64,000 nucleotides of DNA from Leptolyngbya sp. BC1307 (GCF_002286735.1 NZ_NRTA01000007.1:1-64000); one strand, 5' to 3'. Shown: positions 14,858-25,958, counted from the stretch's first letter. Notes: generated from the letters alone by a model not told the origin. Numbers and translations are program-made.

Positions 14858-16219
14858 TCATTGAGCTGGCTGGGTAAGGTGTGGGTATAGCGTCACTAAC
14901 GTCACTGGATTTAGCGGCGAAAACCGAGTTAGCGGCCCAATAGGCAACGAACGCGAAATGTTGATTTGAGTGAGCTGATATTGCCAGGTGTTTTCAGGTG
15001 TTGACTTCACCCAGCTAATGACCTGATTGAGGTGTTCTACGGTTGCTAGGGCGAGCACGATACGAGCGTCTGCTGGGGCGTTAGAATCAGCTGAATTTGT
15101 TAGCATTCGGTGATTCAGCAGGTTGAGAATGGCTGCGAGCTGGCCGCTACTGCCACCGATAAAGACTCGTGCTGGCTGCGGTAGGCAATCTAATGCTGTA
15201 GGAGCCTGCGCGTGAACGACGTTGATAGGGGCGATCGCCAGTCGCTGAGCATTGTGCTCAATCAGCGCCGCTCCCATGGCGGTTTTTTCAATGGCGTAAA
15301 GACGGGCGTTGGGGCACAGCCGACTGAGCTCTATACTGACTGACCCGGTACCTGCGCCGATATCCCAAATCGTCTGTCCGTCTAGGGGGGCTAGAGCTCC
15401 TAAAATCAGCAGCCGAATTTCCCGCTTAGTCATCAGCGTTGGGCGATCAGGAAACCCTTTGAAAGCGGCGTCTGGTAGGCCAATTAGCGGCAGGCGTTTT
15501 TGAGAAGTCGGGCTATCTGTCTCATCTGGCTGACGTAGCAGCACAACGACATTCAGAGGGGCAAAGGTCTGCTGCTGGAGCTGCTCAAATTGGTCGGGCG
15601 AGTATACGCTGAGCCGCTCACGCGCATCGTCACCTAAATTTTCACAGACCCACAGGCCATAGCGCACTGGCAAATCGAGCGCGGTGATCAGGGCAGCGAT
15701 CGCCCCAGGCGTTAAAACGCTATCGGTCAGCACAGCAATTTTGGCATCGCCTCTTTTTAGCGGCTGCATCAGCGGCTGCTCGCTCCGTCCGTGCACGCTG
15801 ACCAGCGTGGCATCTTGCCAGGGCAGCTTCAGCCGGCTAAATGCTAATTGCATCGCGCTGACCTGCGGATGAAAGACCAGCTGCTCAGCCGGAAATAGCG
15901 TCAATAGCAGCCGCCCAATGCCAAAAAATAGCGGATCGCCCGACGCTAATACGACTACGCGGGTCTTGGGATGGGCTTGGAGGCGCGATCGCAAGTCAGC
16001 AAACACCTGAGTAAAATTGCCGAGCGGCCAAGATTCTATAGCCGTATCACTCCGCTCAAAGGCATTGAGATGACGTTGAGCGCCCACTAAAAGAGTGGCT
16101 GACTCTACCAGACTCAGAACACCGGTCGATAGGCTCTTAGCGCCGGAAAGCCCTACGCCAACTACCTGAATAACCGGTAACGCTTGATCGAACTCAGATT
16201 GATCCGGCATCAGTGGCAC
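14858..16219 (-). CDS. cobL: Bifunctional cobalt-precorrin-7 C5-methyltransferase / precorrin-6B C15-methyltransferase (CbiET/CobL)
   Basis: VVGVGLSGAKSL N-terminus; ASGDPLFFGIGRLL; C-terminal IWDIGAGTGSVSIELSRL. Confidence 0.93.
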   Translation of the reverse strand: MPLMPDQSEFDQALPVIQVVGVGLSGAKSLSTGVLSLVESATLLVGAQRHLNAFERSDTAIESWPLGNFTQVFADLRSRLQAHPKTRVVVLASGDPLFFGIGRLLLTLFPAEQLVFHPQVSAMQLAFSRLKLPWQDATLVSVHGRSEQPLMQPLKRGDAKIAVLTDSVLTPGAIAALITALDLPVRYGLWVCENLGDDARERLSVYSPDQFEQLQQQTFAPLNVVVLLRQPDETDSPTSQKRLPLIGLPDAAFKGFPDRPTLMTKREIRLLILGALAPLDGQTIWDIGAGTGSVSIELSRLCPNARLYAIEKTAMGAALIEHNAQRLAIAPINVVHAQAPTALDCLPQPARVFIGGSSGQLAAILNLLNHRMLTNSADSNAPADARIVLALATVEHLNQVISWVKSTPENTWQYQLTQINISRSLPIGPLTRFSPLNPVTLVTLYPHLTQPAQ

Positions 16220-16229
16220 TTAGTAATAT

Positions 16230-16877
16230 TCACAGTGACTGTTCCCAGGCCCAAATCATCAGCGCGTTTAAGATAGCTGCCGCGACTGCGGAGCCGCCCT
16301 TACGTCCGGTCACCAATATATGAGGCACCGCTAGCTCGGCCAGCGCTTGCTTAGATTCCACCACGTTGACAAAACCAACGGGTGCCCCAATCACTAACGC
16401 AGGCCGCCAGTCACTATTCGCGATTCCTTCGCAGAGCGCCAGCAGCGCTGTGGGCGCATTGCCCACAGCAAAAATGGCTTCCGGATAGGCGCGAGCGCAA
16501 ACTCGCATACCGTCAGCACTGCGAGTCTTTACGGGCAGCGTTGAGACAGATGGCGTTTGGGTAGGTGAGGAACCCTCGGACTGCTGTACTGCCACCATTA
16601 CTGGAGACTGCCAGGTTTTAGCGGCCACCGTGCCAATTCCCGCTGCCACCATAGACACATCGGTGATAATCGGCTGAGCTTTTTGAAAAGCCCTCATAGC
16701 CGCGCTGAAGGGTTGACCGCTAAAACGCATTAGCTGCATGAAGTCAAAATCAGCCGTCGTATGAACCACCCTCCGTACCACCGCGTACTCAGCTGCAGTA
16801 AAGTGATGGGAGCCTACTTCCTGGTCAATTAGACCAAAGCTCGTGCGAGTAATGGGATGCTCTGAGTAGATAGTCAT
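16230..16877 (-). CDS. cobH: Precorrin-8X methylmutase
   Basis: RVVHTTADFDFMQLMRFS; ALVIGAPVGFVNVVESKQAL; adjacent to cobL. Confidence 0.95.
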   Translation of the reverse strand: MTIYSEHPITRTSFGLIDQEVGSHHFTAAEYAVVRRVVHTTADFDFMQLMRFSGQPFSAAMRAFQKAQPIITDVSMVAAGIGTVAAKTWQSPVMVAVQQSEGSSPTQTPSVSTLPVKTRSADGMRVCARAYPEAIFAVGNAPTALLALCEGIANSDWRPALVIGAPVGFVNVVESKQALAELAVPHILVTGRKGGSAVAAAILNALMIWAWEQSL

Positions 16878-16882
16878 CCCGG

Positions 16883-17371
16883 CTAGCTGTCTATCTGGCG
16901 ATAGGACTGCTCTTCTAAGTAAACTTCACTGGCGTCAATCGCTTCGACCGCAATGGTTTCGTAGCGTACTAGCCCTTCTACAGTCGCCTGATCACCCACT
17001 TCAGGCGCTGCGGGGCGCTGAGTCATCACCCAAAGGCTACCCGTCTCATCCTGCAGCAGATAAAGCCAGCCTGCTAAAAGGGGAACTCGCCGGGCTACGG
17101 TTCCCGTAACGACGACGGTTTCATCTTGTTTGTCAGCCGCTAGCGAGTCGATGGCGATCGCCGATTGACCCGGAAGAACAGCGGGCAGCGGAATGGGCGT
17201 ATTGAGTGGCGCTTCCAGCTGCATTTCAGTTGTGGTACAGCCGCTGAGTATCAAACCGCAAAGCATCAAAACTGATTGATGCTGAACTGAGCGCAGCGTG
17301 ATCCTGCTGACGATGTTAGACAGCTCAAAACGAGGCTTCATATGAATGCTCCCACGACTGGTATCGGTCAA
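16883..17371 (-). CDS. Putative lipoprotein with OB-fold-like domain
   Basis: Lipobox-like [38 protein letters not shown]. Confidence 0.6.
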   Translation of the reverse strand: MTDTSRGSIHMKPRFELSNIVSRITLRSVQHQSVLMLCGLILSGCTTTEMQLEAPLNTPIPLPAVLPGQSAIAIDSLAADKQDETVVVTGTVARRVPLLAGWLYLLQDETGSLWVMTQRPAAPEVGDQATVEGLVRYETIAVEAIDASEVYLEEQSYRQIDS

Positions 17372-17571
17372 TAGATTCTACGATTCCAGAAGAAATACAT
17401 CAGAGGAAATACATCGGGGAAAGGCCCAACCAAATCAGATTTTTTCTACAGCGCTTTGGTAATCTGGTTTCAGTACTCTCATGCAAATGCCCTGGTCATG
17501 CTGATCCTCTGACTAGCTGCCCTAGCTGCTTGCTCGGCCTCCTCGATATGAGGTCTGCTGATTCTAACATT

Positions 17572-18495
17572 ATGGCTCAACTCCTCGACGGGAAAGCTCT
17601 CGCGAAACAGATTCAAACCGACCGTTTGGCCAGTATCCAGACGTGGCAGGCCAACCATGGCAGACCGCCCGGCCTGGCTGTGCTGATGGTGGGGGATCAC
17701 CCTGCGAGCATGGCCTATGTCCGCAATAAAGAAAAAGCTTGTGAACGCATGGGTATCGCTTCGCTCGGAAAGCACTTGCCGGCGGACAGTTCGCAGCAGG
17801 CGATCGCCGATGAAATCTTGGCGCTCAATCAAAACCCACAGGTAGACGGTATTTTGGTACAGCTACCGCTGCCAGACCACTTAGACGCGACCGCCCTGCT
17901 CAACCTGATTGATCCTGAGAAAGATGCCGATGGTCTGCATCCGATCAATCTGGGTCGGCTAGTCAGAGGCGAGCCCGGTCTGCGCAGTTGCACACCTGCT
18001 GGCATCATGCGACTGCTCGATGCCTATCACATTCCCCTGGCGGGCAAACGGGCAGTGGTGCTAGGGCGCAGCATTTTAGTGGGCAAACCCATGGCGCTGC
18101 TGCTGTTAGCGGCAAACGCTACCCCCACTCTAGCCCATTCAAAAACCCAGAATTTAGCTGAAGTCACGCGCTCAGCCGATATTCTAGTAGCAGCTGTTGG
18201 CATTCCTAACTTTGTTAGCCAAGCCATGGTTAAGCCAGGTGCGACTGTCATTGATGTGGGGATCAACCGGGTGCCCGACCTGGTAAATGATCCTAGCGGC
18301 GGCAAACCTAGCAGCGGCAAACCTAGCGGCGGCAAAACCAGGCTCGTTGGCGATGTCGATTTTGCCGCAGTCGAACCGATTGCGGCTGCGATTACCCCGG
18401 TACCCGGCGGGATTGGCCCGATGACGGTGACCATGCTGCTAGAAAATACGATCGCCAGCTATTGCGATCGCCTGCAAATCAAATCTATCGCTTAA
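17572..18495 (+). CDS. folD: Bifunctional methylenetetrahydrofolate dehydrogenase/cyclohydrolase FolD
   Basis: [15 protein letters not shown] start inside ORF 17530..18495; [21 protein letters not shown]-like and [11 protein letters not shown] motifs. Confidence 0.97.
   Translation: MAQLLDGKALAKQIQTDRLASIQTWQANHGRPPGLAVLMVGDHPASMAYVRNKEKACERMGIASLGKHLPADSSQQAIADEILALNQNPQVDGILVQLPLPDHLDATALLNLIDPEKDADGLHPINLGRLVRGEPGLRSCTPAGIMRLLDAYHIPLAGKRAVVLGRSILVGKPMALLLLAANATPTLAHSKTQNLAEVTRSADILVAAVGIPNFVSQAMVKPGATVIDVGINRVPDLVNDPSGGKPSSGKPSGGKTRLVGDVDFAAVEPIAAAITPVPGGIGPMTVTMLLENTIASYCDRLQIKSIA
18292..18336 (+). repeat. 15-bp x3 in-frame tandem repeat inside folD ([15 protein letters not shown])
   Basis: cctagcggcggcaaa / cctagcagcggcaaa / cctagcggcggcaaa. 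Confidence 0.98.
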
Positions 18496-18520
18496 AATCC
18501 AACCTCTCTACTAGCCTCCC

Positions 18521-19444
18521 ATGGTGACTACAAATCTTGATAGCCCTAGCACCTTTGACCTCAAAAGCTATTTAGCTGACCGGCGATCGCAGGTCGAAGC
18601 CGCGATAGATCGCATCTTGCCCGTGGTTTACCCTGAAACCATCTACGAGTCGATGCGCTATTCGCTGATGGCAGGCGGTAAGCGACTCAGACCCATTCTA
18701 TGTCTGGCTACCTGTGAGCTACTCGGCGCTGACCCGGCGATCGCGATGCCTACCGCCTGCGCCCTAGAGATGGTGCATACGATGTCGCTCATCCACGACG
18801 ACCTGCCAGCGATGGACAATGACGACTATCGCCGGGGCCAGCTGACCAACCACAAAGTGTACGGTGAGGATGTCGCCGTCTTAGCAGGCGATGCGCTGCT
18901 AGCCTATGCCTTTGAACTCATCGCTACCCAAACCCCTCAAGGTCAGGGTGGCGCTCAGCCTCAACAGATCTTAAAGGTGGTTGCCCAGCTGGGAAGAGCC
19001 GTCGGCGCAGACGGGCTGGTAGGCGGCCAGATTGTCGATCTTGCCTCTGAAGGTACCGCCGTCGATGAACAGACCCTCACCTATATCCACATGCATAAAA
19101 CAGCGGCGCTGCTAGAGGTCTCAGTGACCGCTGGGGCGATTTTAGCTGGGGCTGACTCGTTCGTCGTAGAGCGTCTTAGCCGCTATGCCCAGCGGATCGG
19201 GCTGGCTTTTCAGATCGTCGATGACGTGCTTGATATCACCTCCACCGCAGAGACACTGGGTAAAACAGTGGGTAAAGATGTCGCCGCGCAAAAGGCTACC
19301 TACCCCAGCCTGTGGGGGTTAGAAGCTTCGCAGCGCAAGGCTCAGCAGCTCGTGAGCGAGGCCAACGCCGAACTCGCTGGTTTTGATCATAGGGCGCTGC
19401 CGCTGATGGCGATCGCCCGCTACATCACCGCTCGCACCCATTGA
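18521..19444 (+). CDS. crtE: Geranylgeranyl diphosphate synthase
   Basis: [19 protein letters not shown] (FARM) and [12 protein letters not shown] (SARM). Confidence 0.96.
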   Translation: MVTTNLDSPSTFDLKSYLADRRSQVEAAIDRILPVVYPETIYESMRYSLMAGGKRLRPILCLATCELLGADPAIAMPTACALEMVHTMSLIHDDLPAMDNDDYRRGQLTNHKVYGEDVAVLAGDALLAYAFELIATQTPQGQGGAQPQQILKVVAQLGRAVGADGLVGGQIVDLASEGTAVDEQTLTYIHMHKTAALLEVSVTAGAILAGADSFVVERLSRYAQRIGLAFQIVDDVLDITSTAETLGKTVGKDVAAQKATYPSLWGLEASQRKAQQLVSEANAELAGFDHRALPLMAIARYITARTH

Positions 19445-19507
19445 TACCCACGCCTACTGAGCCTGTTTTTCACAAATTGTCCGCTTACCGGCCCGTATTA
19501 CTGACTC

Positions 19508-19963
19508 ATGCAGGACTTCAATCAAATCTTTCAAAATCACGTACTGTGGGTAGCCCTTGTTGCCTGTATCACCGCTCAAGCCCTGAAGCTGATTGTTGAA
19601 TTTGCTCAGCACCGCTCTATTAACCCCCGAGTGCTGGTTGAAACCGGCGGTATGCCCAGCGCTCACTCCGCCCTGGTTACCGCTTTAGCCTGCGGAGTCG
19701 GGCAAACCATCGGCTGGAACACGCCCGCTTTTGCTGTCACCTCTGTATTTGCGGTGATTGTCATGTACGACGCAGCGGGCGTTCGGCAGGCGGCAGGCAA
19801 GCAAGCGAAAGTCCTCAACCAAATTTTGGATGAGCTATTTCAAGAGCATGCCGAATTCAACCAGGATCGGCTCAAGGAGTTGCTGGGCCATACCCCTGTT
19901 CAAGTCATTGTCGGCTCAGCGCTGGGTGTCGTCATTGCCTGGTTAGCCGCGCCCGCTGCTTAG
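19508..19963 (+). CDS. Divergent PAP2 family protein
   Basis: GGMPSAHSALVTALACGVG; YDAAGVRQAAGKQAKVLNQI; ELLGHTPVQVIVGSALGV. Confidence 0.93.
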   Translation: MQDFNQIFQNHVLWVALVACITAQALKLIVEFAQHRSINPRVLVETGGMPSAHSALVTALACGVGQTIGWNTPAFAVTSVFAVIVMYDAAGVRQAAGKQAKVLNQILDELFQEHAEFNQDRLKELLGHTPVQVIVGSALGVVIAWLAAPAA

Positions 19964-20010
19964 GCAGGGTGATCATCAGGAGAATCGCACAGCCAGCCCC
20001 AAACTCAAAC

Positions 20011-20688
20011 TTAGCGAGCCACCTCAGCAGATAGCCGCACTACCTGTTGAGCATCCACCAAAATAGCTGCTAGCTGAGCATCGCTCAACCGCTGCAAAGT
20101 AATCGCTGCGCTATCAGCATCGCCTGTGTAGTCAGCCAGCAAATAGGAACGCTGCTGATAGACGGCTAAACCGACCGGTCTGACCACCTGGCCTACCGTC
20201 GTCGCCACCTCCGGGCGATCGCCGTACTCTACAAGCACCGCATAGCCAGCCCCTAGTCGTTGAGGCTGGTAGGTAGCCTCATTGGCCCCATCACCATTGC
20301 TAGCGCCTCCGACTTCAGTGGTGGTGCTAGCTGCTGCTACCTGCTCTGCTGCTGCTGGTCTTGAGACGAAGCTCTCAAAGCCCGCCACCGTGGTCATATA
20401 GGTGGCCCAAGCATTGGCCGTCTCCAGACTGGTAAATCCGCCTGCCCGCACCACTACCTCATCTAAGTATTGACAGACCAACACCGTATTGTCAGAGGGT
20501 AAGACCGAGGCGATCTGAGCTCGCTCTGCTTCCGTCTTGCCCCTAACCAGCAGCAGATATTCCTGACTAGCCGGCGGCGGACAAGCTGGCAGCGCCGACT
20601 GTGCTATGGCGTGCAGCGGCTGCAGCAGCGGATAGCTAAGTGCCGCACCGAGCAAGCAGGTAAACCAGAACGGACGATAAAATGGCAT
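20011..20688 (-). CDS. Secreted hypothetical protein (SPOR-like repeats)
   Basis: Start probably MPFYRPFWF (20688) with signal peptide ending near AIAQSALP; two SPOR-like halves. Confidence 0.55.
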   Translation of the reverse strand: MPFYRPFWFTCLLGAALSYPLLQPLHAIAQSALPACPPPASQEYLLLVRGKTEAERAQIASVLPSDNTVLVCQYLDEVVVRAGGFTSLETANAWATYMTTVAGFESFVSRPAAAEQVAAASTTTEVGGASNGDGANEATYQPQRLGAGYAVLVEYGDRPEVATTVGQVVRPVGLAVYQQRSYLLADYTGDADSAAITLQRLSDAQLAAILVDAQQVVRLSAEVAR

Positions 20689-20728
20689 GGCTAATGGGTA
20701 GAGGTTGAGAGGGGCTGAGCAAGCTGCC

Positions 20729-21058
20729 TTACGCCGCTGCTTCCAGAGAGGCGAGCGCCTCTGGAATAGCAGCCGAGGGCGCTTCAAATTCACCCATTGC
20801 CACATACTCTAAGCGCAGCTTTAACCAGGTTATAAACGTTTGATTGGTAGAGACTACAGCTACCGACGGCTGGGGGCAACTAGCCTTGACTTTGGCCAGT
20901 TCGGGCGCTTCTAAGAAGGCAGGTTGCTTAATCACCCAAAAGTCAATCTCTCTTTCCTGCGATTGGTAATGGCGATAGCGCTCCTTTATAACCTCATCAA
21001 AGGGTTCTTCCTCTAGCAAAAAGCGCTGGCTAGCCACTACGTAGTAGTAAGTTGTCAT
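20729..21058 (-). CDS. ycf54: Ycf54-like, Mg-protoporphyrin IX monomethyl ester cyclase complex protein
   Basis: MTTYYYVVASQRFLLEEEPFDEVIKERYRHYQSQEREIDFWVIKQPAFLE. Confidence 0.92.
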   Translation of the reverse strand: MTTYYYVVASQRFLLEEEPFDEVIKERYRHYQSQEREIDFWVIKQPAFLEAPELAKVKASCPQPSVAVVSTNQTFITWLKLRLEYVAMGEFEAPSAAIPEALASLEAAA

Positions 21059-21255
21059 CTCTTCAAATTAAGGATTTGGTTACACACAAAACCGCGTCAG
21101 TCTGACTGTCATCAATCAGGACAGCGCTGCCTGCCACAGCTTATCCTACGACGATGTAACCGCCTAAGATCATCTTGCCCAAACTTAGCTGTAGCGAAGT
21201 TCGATCAGGCTCTGCTGAACATAGTTCCTGACTATTATCTACTAAAAACTAACCG

Positions 21256-23463
21256 CTAGAAGTCAATCCGTCCAGACGGCGCACCGCTAAATTCTGGCTC
21301 ACGAGATAGCGTAGCCGGGTCGTCTACCGTCCTATCGCCTAAGTCTGCGGCTTGCGCAGTACTCATACTTACCGCATTGATAACAGCGCCTAGCAGTCGT
21401 ACCTCGTCGCTCAGCTCTAACTCTTCAAGAGCCGTCGCAAGAACGGCTTTTTCGGTAATTCCTGGCCGAGTAACCAGCACAATCCCATCGGTCTGCTCTT
21501 CTAGCAATAGGGCATCGTCGCAGCGGGTGAGGGACGGAGTATCTAAAACTACCATATCAAAGCGGGAGCGAGCATCTTTTAAGAAGCGCTGCATCTCACT
21601 AGATTCAAGGATGCCAGCGGGCTGACTCTGTGGACCCGGTGACGGACAGACGTACAGGTTCTCAACTTGAGATATCATCTGAGCATTGTTGCCGACCTGT
21701 CCGCTGTAGTAGCGCAGTGGCTCTAAGATGGTCTGCGGGTCGATGCCCAGTCCTAGTATTTCGGCTTTAGACCCCGATCTCAAATCGGCTTCCACTAGCA
21801 GGGTACGCCTGCCGGCTCGGGCAGAGGCGATCGCCAAATTATACGCACTCACACTCTTCCCTTCCTGGGAGCGAGTGCTGGTCAGGACAATCATCCGAGG
21901 CCCAATCGAGCTCTCCTCATTACCCACTAAGCGCAGCCGACTCAGAAGCCGCTCATAGCTGTTGTGATAGATCGAATCAGGCTGCACCAGTATCGGCACC
22001 GCCCGGGCAGAGCGCGTCTTCATCGCCGGAATAATACCCAGCATAGGCACTTCTTGGTCTTGCAACATCTCCTCTAGCTCTTCAGCAGTGCGTACCGTGC
22101 CATCAAGCATATCGAGTAGATAGACCACACCACCGCCCGCAATCAGGCCGGTCAGTGCTCCTGCTAGCAAGATGACTATCGGTGCAGGCCGATCTTGTTC
22201 ATTGGGCACGGTAAATGGCGGGTTCGATACCGTCAAGCTGCTCACCGTCTCAGCGGCGGCAGCTTCCGCATCGACCCGGCTAGCCTGCAGTCGGTCATAC
22301 AGCGCCCGTCGTAGCGCTACCTGCTGCTCTAGACGATTGCGCTCTAACTGCTTATTTGGCAAGTCAGCATACTGCTGCCGCAGGGCCTGAGCTGACTGGC
22401 CCAGCACCTGCTGCTGACTGAGTAAGGCATCTCGCTGAGTGTCAAGCGCTACTAGCTGATTTGCCAGCGCGGCCCGCGCCGGATCCAGATTAGTCTGGGT
22501 GCCGCTCGGTATCGGCGCTACATTGCCATCGCCTCTGAGCACTTCTGAGGCTCGCTGCTGTAAAAGCTGCTGATAGGTCGCCAGGTTGTTGTTAAGCTCT
22601 TCTACAGCCGGAAAGCTATCTCTGCGTCCCTGACTTCTCAACAGCGCCCGCTGAGTTTCTGCTTCAGAGATCTGGGCTCGTAGCTGAGCAACCAATGGAT
22701 CGGCGCTCAGCGCTGATGATGCGTAAGCCTGGTCGGGCGTCATCCCTAGCTGCGACTGGATGCTGCGCATCTGCGCGTCAATCCCTGCCAGCGTAATCAG
22801 GTTGTTGCGCTGCTCCTGCTGGCTACCTGTAATACCGCTGAGCAGACTGCCATCAATAGAAGCTTGAATGGCCGGTCCTTCGATCCGGTCATAGGCTTCT
22901 AAGTCCTGTTCAGTCTCGCGCAGGTCAGCCTCAATGGCTGGTAAACGCTTATCAAGCTCCGTCGTGATCGCCCCTAGTCTGGCTCGGTTGGTGGCCTGAC
23001 TTAGCTCCACCATCGCCTGAAACATCACATTCAGTACAGTCTCAGTGACTTCAGGGTTTTGGCCCACAAAGCGCACCGTCACTCTTTGGCGGAGGCCGGG
23101 ACTTGTTTCTTCCTCATCAGGCGAGACCACTGCAATTCGCGTGCTTTCTACCAGTTCTGCGGGGGTAAGGTCAATGCCCAGCGATCGCAGTTCAGCAGAT
23201 ACCTCATTGAGCAAAACATCGGAGAGCAGCAAATCCTCATTGATGATGCCAAGCCCCTGATCTTGAACCTGCGCGCTGGTATCTGAAAAAGCAACCAGCG
23301 GTGAATTGTTGACCAGCACGCCCTCTGAGTAATACTCTTGCGGCGGCTCTGGCTGAAAAGCCACCACGCTAGAAGCCCCTAAAATAGATAAGAAAGTGAA
23401 CAAACCTGGCCACTTATAGCGGTTTAGCGCGAGCAGATAGCGTTTGATAAAAGGGGATGCCAT
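21256..23463 (-). CDS. Polysaccharide co-polymerase / BY-kinase-like (Wzc-type) protein
   Basis: Wzz-like N-terminus with TM, coiled coil, C-terminal P-loop-type ATPase IVLTSTRSQEGKSVSAYNLAIASARAGRRTLLVEADLRSGS. Confidence 0.9.
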   Translation of the reverse strand: MASPFIKRYLLALNRYKWPGLFTFLSILGASSVVAFQPEPPQEYYSEGVLVNNSPLVAFSDTSAQVQDQGLGIINEDLLLSDVLLNEVSAELRSLGIDLTPAELVESTRIAVVSPDEEETSPGLRQRVTVRFVGQNPEVTETVLNVMFQAMVELSQATNRARLGAITTELDKRLPAIEADLRETEQDLEAYDRIEGPAIQASIDGSLLSGITGSQQEQRNNLITLAGIDAQMRSIQSQLGMTPDQAYASSALSADPLVAQLRAQISEAETQRALLRSQGRRDSFPAVEELNNNLATYQQLLQQRASEVLRGDGNVAPIPSGTQTNLDPARAALANQLVALDTQRDALLSQQQVLGQSAQALRQQYADLPNKQLERNRLEQQVALRRALYDRLQASRVDAEAAAAETVSSLTVSNPPFTVPNEQDRPAPIVILLAGALTGLIAGGGVVYLLDMLDGTVRTAEELEEMLQDQEVPMLGIIPAMKTRSARAVPILVQPDSIYHNSYERLLSRLRLVGNEESSIGPRMIVLTSTRSQEGKSVSAYNLAIASARAGRRTLLVEADLRSGSKAEILGLGIDPQTILEPLRYYSGQVGNNAQMISQVENLYVCPSPGPQSQPAGILESSEMQRFLKDARSRFDMVVLDTPSLTRCDDALLLEEQTDGIVLVTRPGITEKAVLATALEELELSDEVRLLGAVINAVSMSTAQAADLGDRTVDDPATLSREPEFSGAPSGRIDF

Positions 23464-23573
23464 GGTACTACTTCAAAGAGATCAGTGAGCGAGAGGTCAG
23501 AGGCATAAAGTCGACTGCAAACTAAAGGTAAGAGAGGTAATGTCAAAGCCAGAATGCTTACAAGCAGCTTTGA

Positions 23574-24902
23574 CTAGCGGAAAAAGTTGCTGTTGTTATT
23601 GTTATTGTCGTTGAAGATGTTTTCAAAGAAATTGGTGAAGCCAAAGACATCGCGGAACGGCTGAGAAATGGTTCGCAGTGCAAACGATACCCGGCCAATG
23701 AGGTTGCGACCGACCACAACGATGTCACTGTCTTCTAAAGGCGGATTTTGGGTGATATCGCCCTGAATGGCGGATTTTGCATCCAGACTGACAGTGACTG
23801 CTCGGCCTGTTTCTGGGTCGTAGCGAATCAGCGCTACATCACCCAGGTTGGCCGTATCTGGGTTGACCCCCAACAGCGAAACTGCATCTATAAATGTACT
23901 GCCATTATTAAGATTGAGCGTGCCAATCCCAGATCGGCCGCTCGCATAGTTGAGGAAGCGCACATTGATAATCGGCTGAGCTAAGGTAGAGCGGGCGACC
24001 AAATAGCGATCATATTCATCTAGCTGACTAGGATCTAGCTCAGGAATGACGACAACATCGCCATTTTCCAAGCGGACATTCGGTAGCGGACTGCCCTCTT
24101 TTAGGGGGGTAAACAGATCGACACTGACCGTTTCTTCAGTAATACCACCGCCCCGTCGCAATTGCCTTTGAACCTGAATAGCTCGTAGGTCAGACGTGCG
24201 GGTCGCGCCACCAGCAGTCAGCAGCGCTGTCGCGACACTCGGATCGGCGAGCGGATAAAAGCCGGGCCGCTGCACAGCGCCTACAATAGTCACTTCCACC
24301 CCGCGCTGTGCCACCAGAGTGATGGAAACGTCGCGCGGATCGCGAATAACTACATACTGGTTATAAATCCCCCGCAGCCGGTCTTCGGCTTCGGCTAGGG
24401 TCAGCCCCTCAAACGGCACGGCGCCTTGAATAGGCACAATGATTCTACCCTGTAAATCAAGGGTAGCCTCAAAGGTGAGATCGGGATAGCGCTGTACGCT
24501 TACAAAAATCGAATCTCCCGGTCCGAGGTGATAGCCATCAAAAGTTGACTCTAGATTAGCGGGCCTGACGACGGTATTAGGTTCTATCAGCGGTCGTTCA
24601 AACCGGGGGCCATTCTGGGGTGGCAAGCTAGGCACCTGCTCTACCGAACCCTCTCGCCGAGGCGATCGCTCAGCAGAGCCAGCCCCATTCTGAACAGGGG
24701 TAGCGCCGGGTGCAGCGGGCTCTGCCGGGGGCAACGTCGGCAAATCAACCTGCGCCTGCGCCGGTATAGCACTGCCGATGAGGCTGGTAATACATAGCGT
24801 ACCTGCTAGACAGCGGGCCGAGAAGGTGATTAGTTTGGCTGTCCGGGTCACGATAGACCGGGACGCGATAGTGCTATTGGAACCTGATAGACCGTTATTC
24901 AT
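23574..24902 (-). CDS. Polysaccharide biosynthesis/export protein (Wza-like, SLBB domains)
   Basis: YHLGPGDSIFVSVQRYPDLTFEATLDLQGRIIVPIQGAVPFEGLTLAEAEDRL; VTIVGAVQRPGFYPL. Confidence 0.92.
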   Translation of the reverse strand: MNNGLSGSNSTIASRSIVTRTAKLITFSARCLAGTLCITSLIGSAIPAQAQVDLPTLPPAEPAAPGATPVQNGAGSAERSPRREGSVEQVPSLPPQNGPRFERPLIEPNTVVRPANLESTFDGYHLGPGDSIFVSVQRYPDLTFEATLDLQGRIIVPIQGAVPFEGLTLAEAEDRLRGIYNQYVVIRDPRDVSITLVAQRGVEVTIVGAVQRPGFYPLADPSVATALLTAGGATRTSDLRAIQVQRQLRRGGGITEETVSVDLFTPLKEGSPLPNVRLENGDVVVIPELDPSQLDEYDRYLVARSTLAQPIINVRFLNYASGRSGIGTLNLNNGSTFIDAVSLLGVNPDTANLGDVALIRYDPETGRAVTVSLDAKSAIQGDITQNPPLEDSDIVVVGRNLIGRVSFALRTISQPFRDVFGFTNFFENIFNDNNNNNSNFFR

Positions 24903-25133
24903 AACTGCTTAGTAATGACTGACAGGGGGCTTGCGACCAAGTGATTTGTCACCTGTTTGATCGAATTTATGTGGGCTATGAGCGCGACTCGCGGCGGTCA
25001 ATACATCTTACGAACCCACGTAAAATATAGTGTTAAAAAACGCACATCTCTAAGACTTTTCTCACTTTATTATCAAATCAACACAAGCCAGGACGATAGC
25101 GTTATATGGGCAAAATAAACAGTCGGCTTGGGT

Positions 25134-25958
25134 TCAAGACTTGAGTTGAGCCCTGTGCCCATAGCGGCTCAAGCCGCCCCCAGGCATCTGTGCAGATGCC
25201 GAGGTAAAAACGCTCTGTAGCAGCGTCTTTTGTAAAGTTTTACCAAGAGATTCTAGAGTCTCCTGATGCGGCGCAATATCGCTCAGTGGGGCAATTGGCA
25301 GCCAGACGCTGACAGCTACCCAGGGCATTCTCTCGTAGCGACTCCACTGCGCCTTTTGATCGGCCCAGAACCATCGCGCTGGGGAAGCGCTGCCGCCAGT
25401 AGGCCAGGCGTACCACTGTAAAACTGCGTAGGTTTGTCCCTGACCCCATGCACGGAAGAAATCACCGCTAATCCGGACAGTTTTAGAATTTTCTGAGTGA
25501 TTAGTCGGTACGCCAAAGGACAATTTTTGATGAGAATCTGTAGTCCAGTGCTGAGAGCCTTTGATATCTAGCCATTCAACTTCTGGCTGATCTGCTTCCC
25601 ATATCTGCGGACGCAACAGCAGAAAAACGGGCGATGTGACACCTGCATCACTCTTCTCAGGAGCAGCCGTACTGTCTCCATCAGTAGCAATGGGTAATAG
25701 TTTTTGAATGGACCAGGTCTTGCCACCGAGCTTATTTTTGACCTGCTCATCGGTTACCCAGCCAGGCAGTGGGACGCCCTGGTCGCGAATAGCTTGCAGG
25801 GCGCTCTGGTGAGGTAGCTGAGGCGGCGTCGCCCAAGGCCAGCTAGAGAAATATCGCGGTAGGGCGCTCACGGCTATAAATAGCGCCAGGGCAGCCACGA
25901 CAATCCGCATGACGACGGAATTTTTGGTAGGGCGCTGATCGGGGAGTGTAGAAGACAC
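25134..25958 (-). CDS. Cyanoexosortase A system-associated protein
   Basis: Directly downstream of cyanoexosortase gene; single N-terminal TM and EpsI-like GDFFRAWGQGQTYAVLQWYAWPTGG region. Confidence 0.75.
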   Translation of the reverse strand: MSSTLPDQRPTKNSVVMRIVVAALALFIAVSALPRYFSSWPWATPPQLPHQSALQAIRDQGVPLPGWVTDEQVKNKLGGKTWSIQKLLPIATDGDSTAAPEKSDAGVTSPVFLLLRPQIWEADQPEVEWLDIKGSQHWTTDSHQKLSFGVPTNHSENSKTVRISGDFFRAWGQGQTYAVLQWYAWPTGGSASPARWFWADQKAQWSRYERMPWVAVSVWLPIAPLSDIAPHQETLESLGKTLQKTLLQSVFTSASAQMPGGGLSRYGHRAQLKS

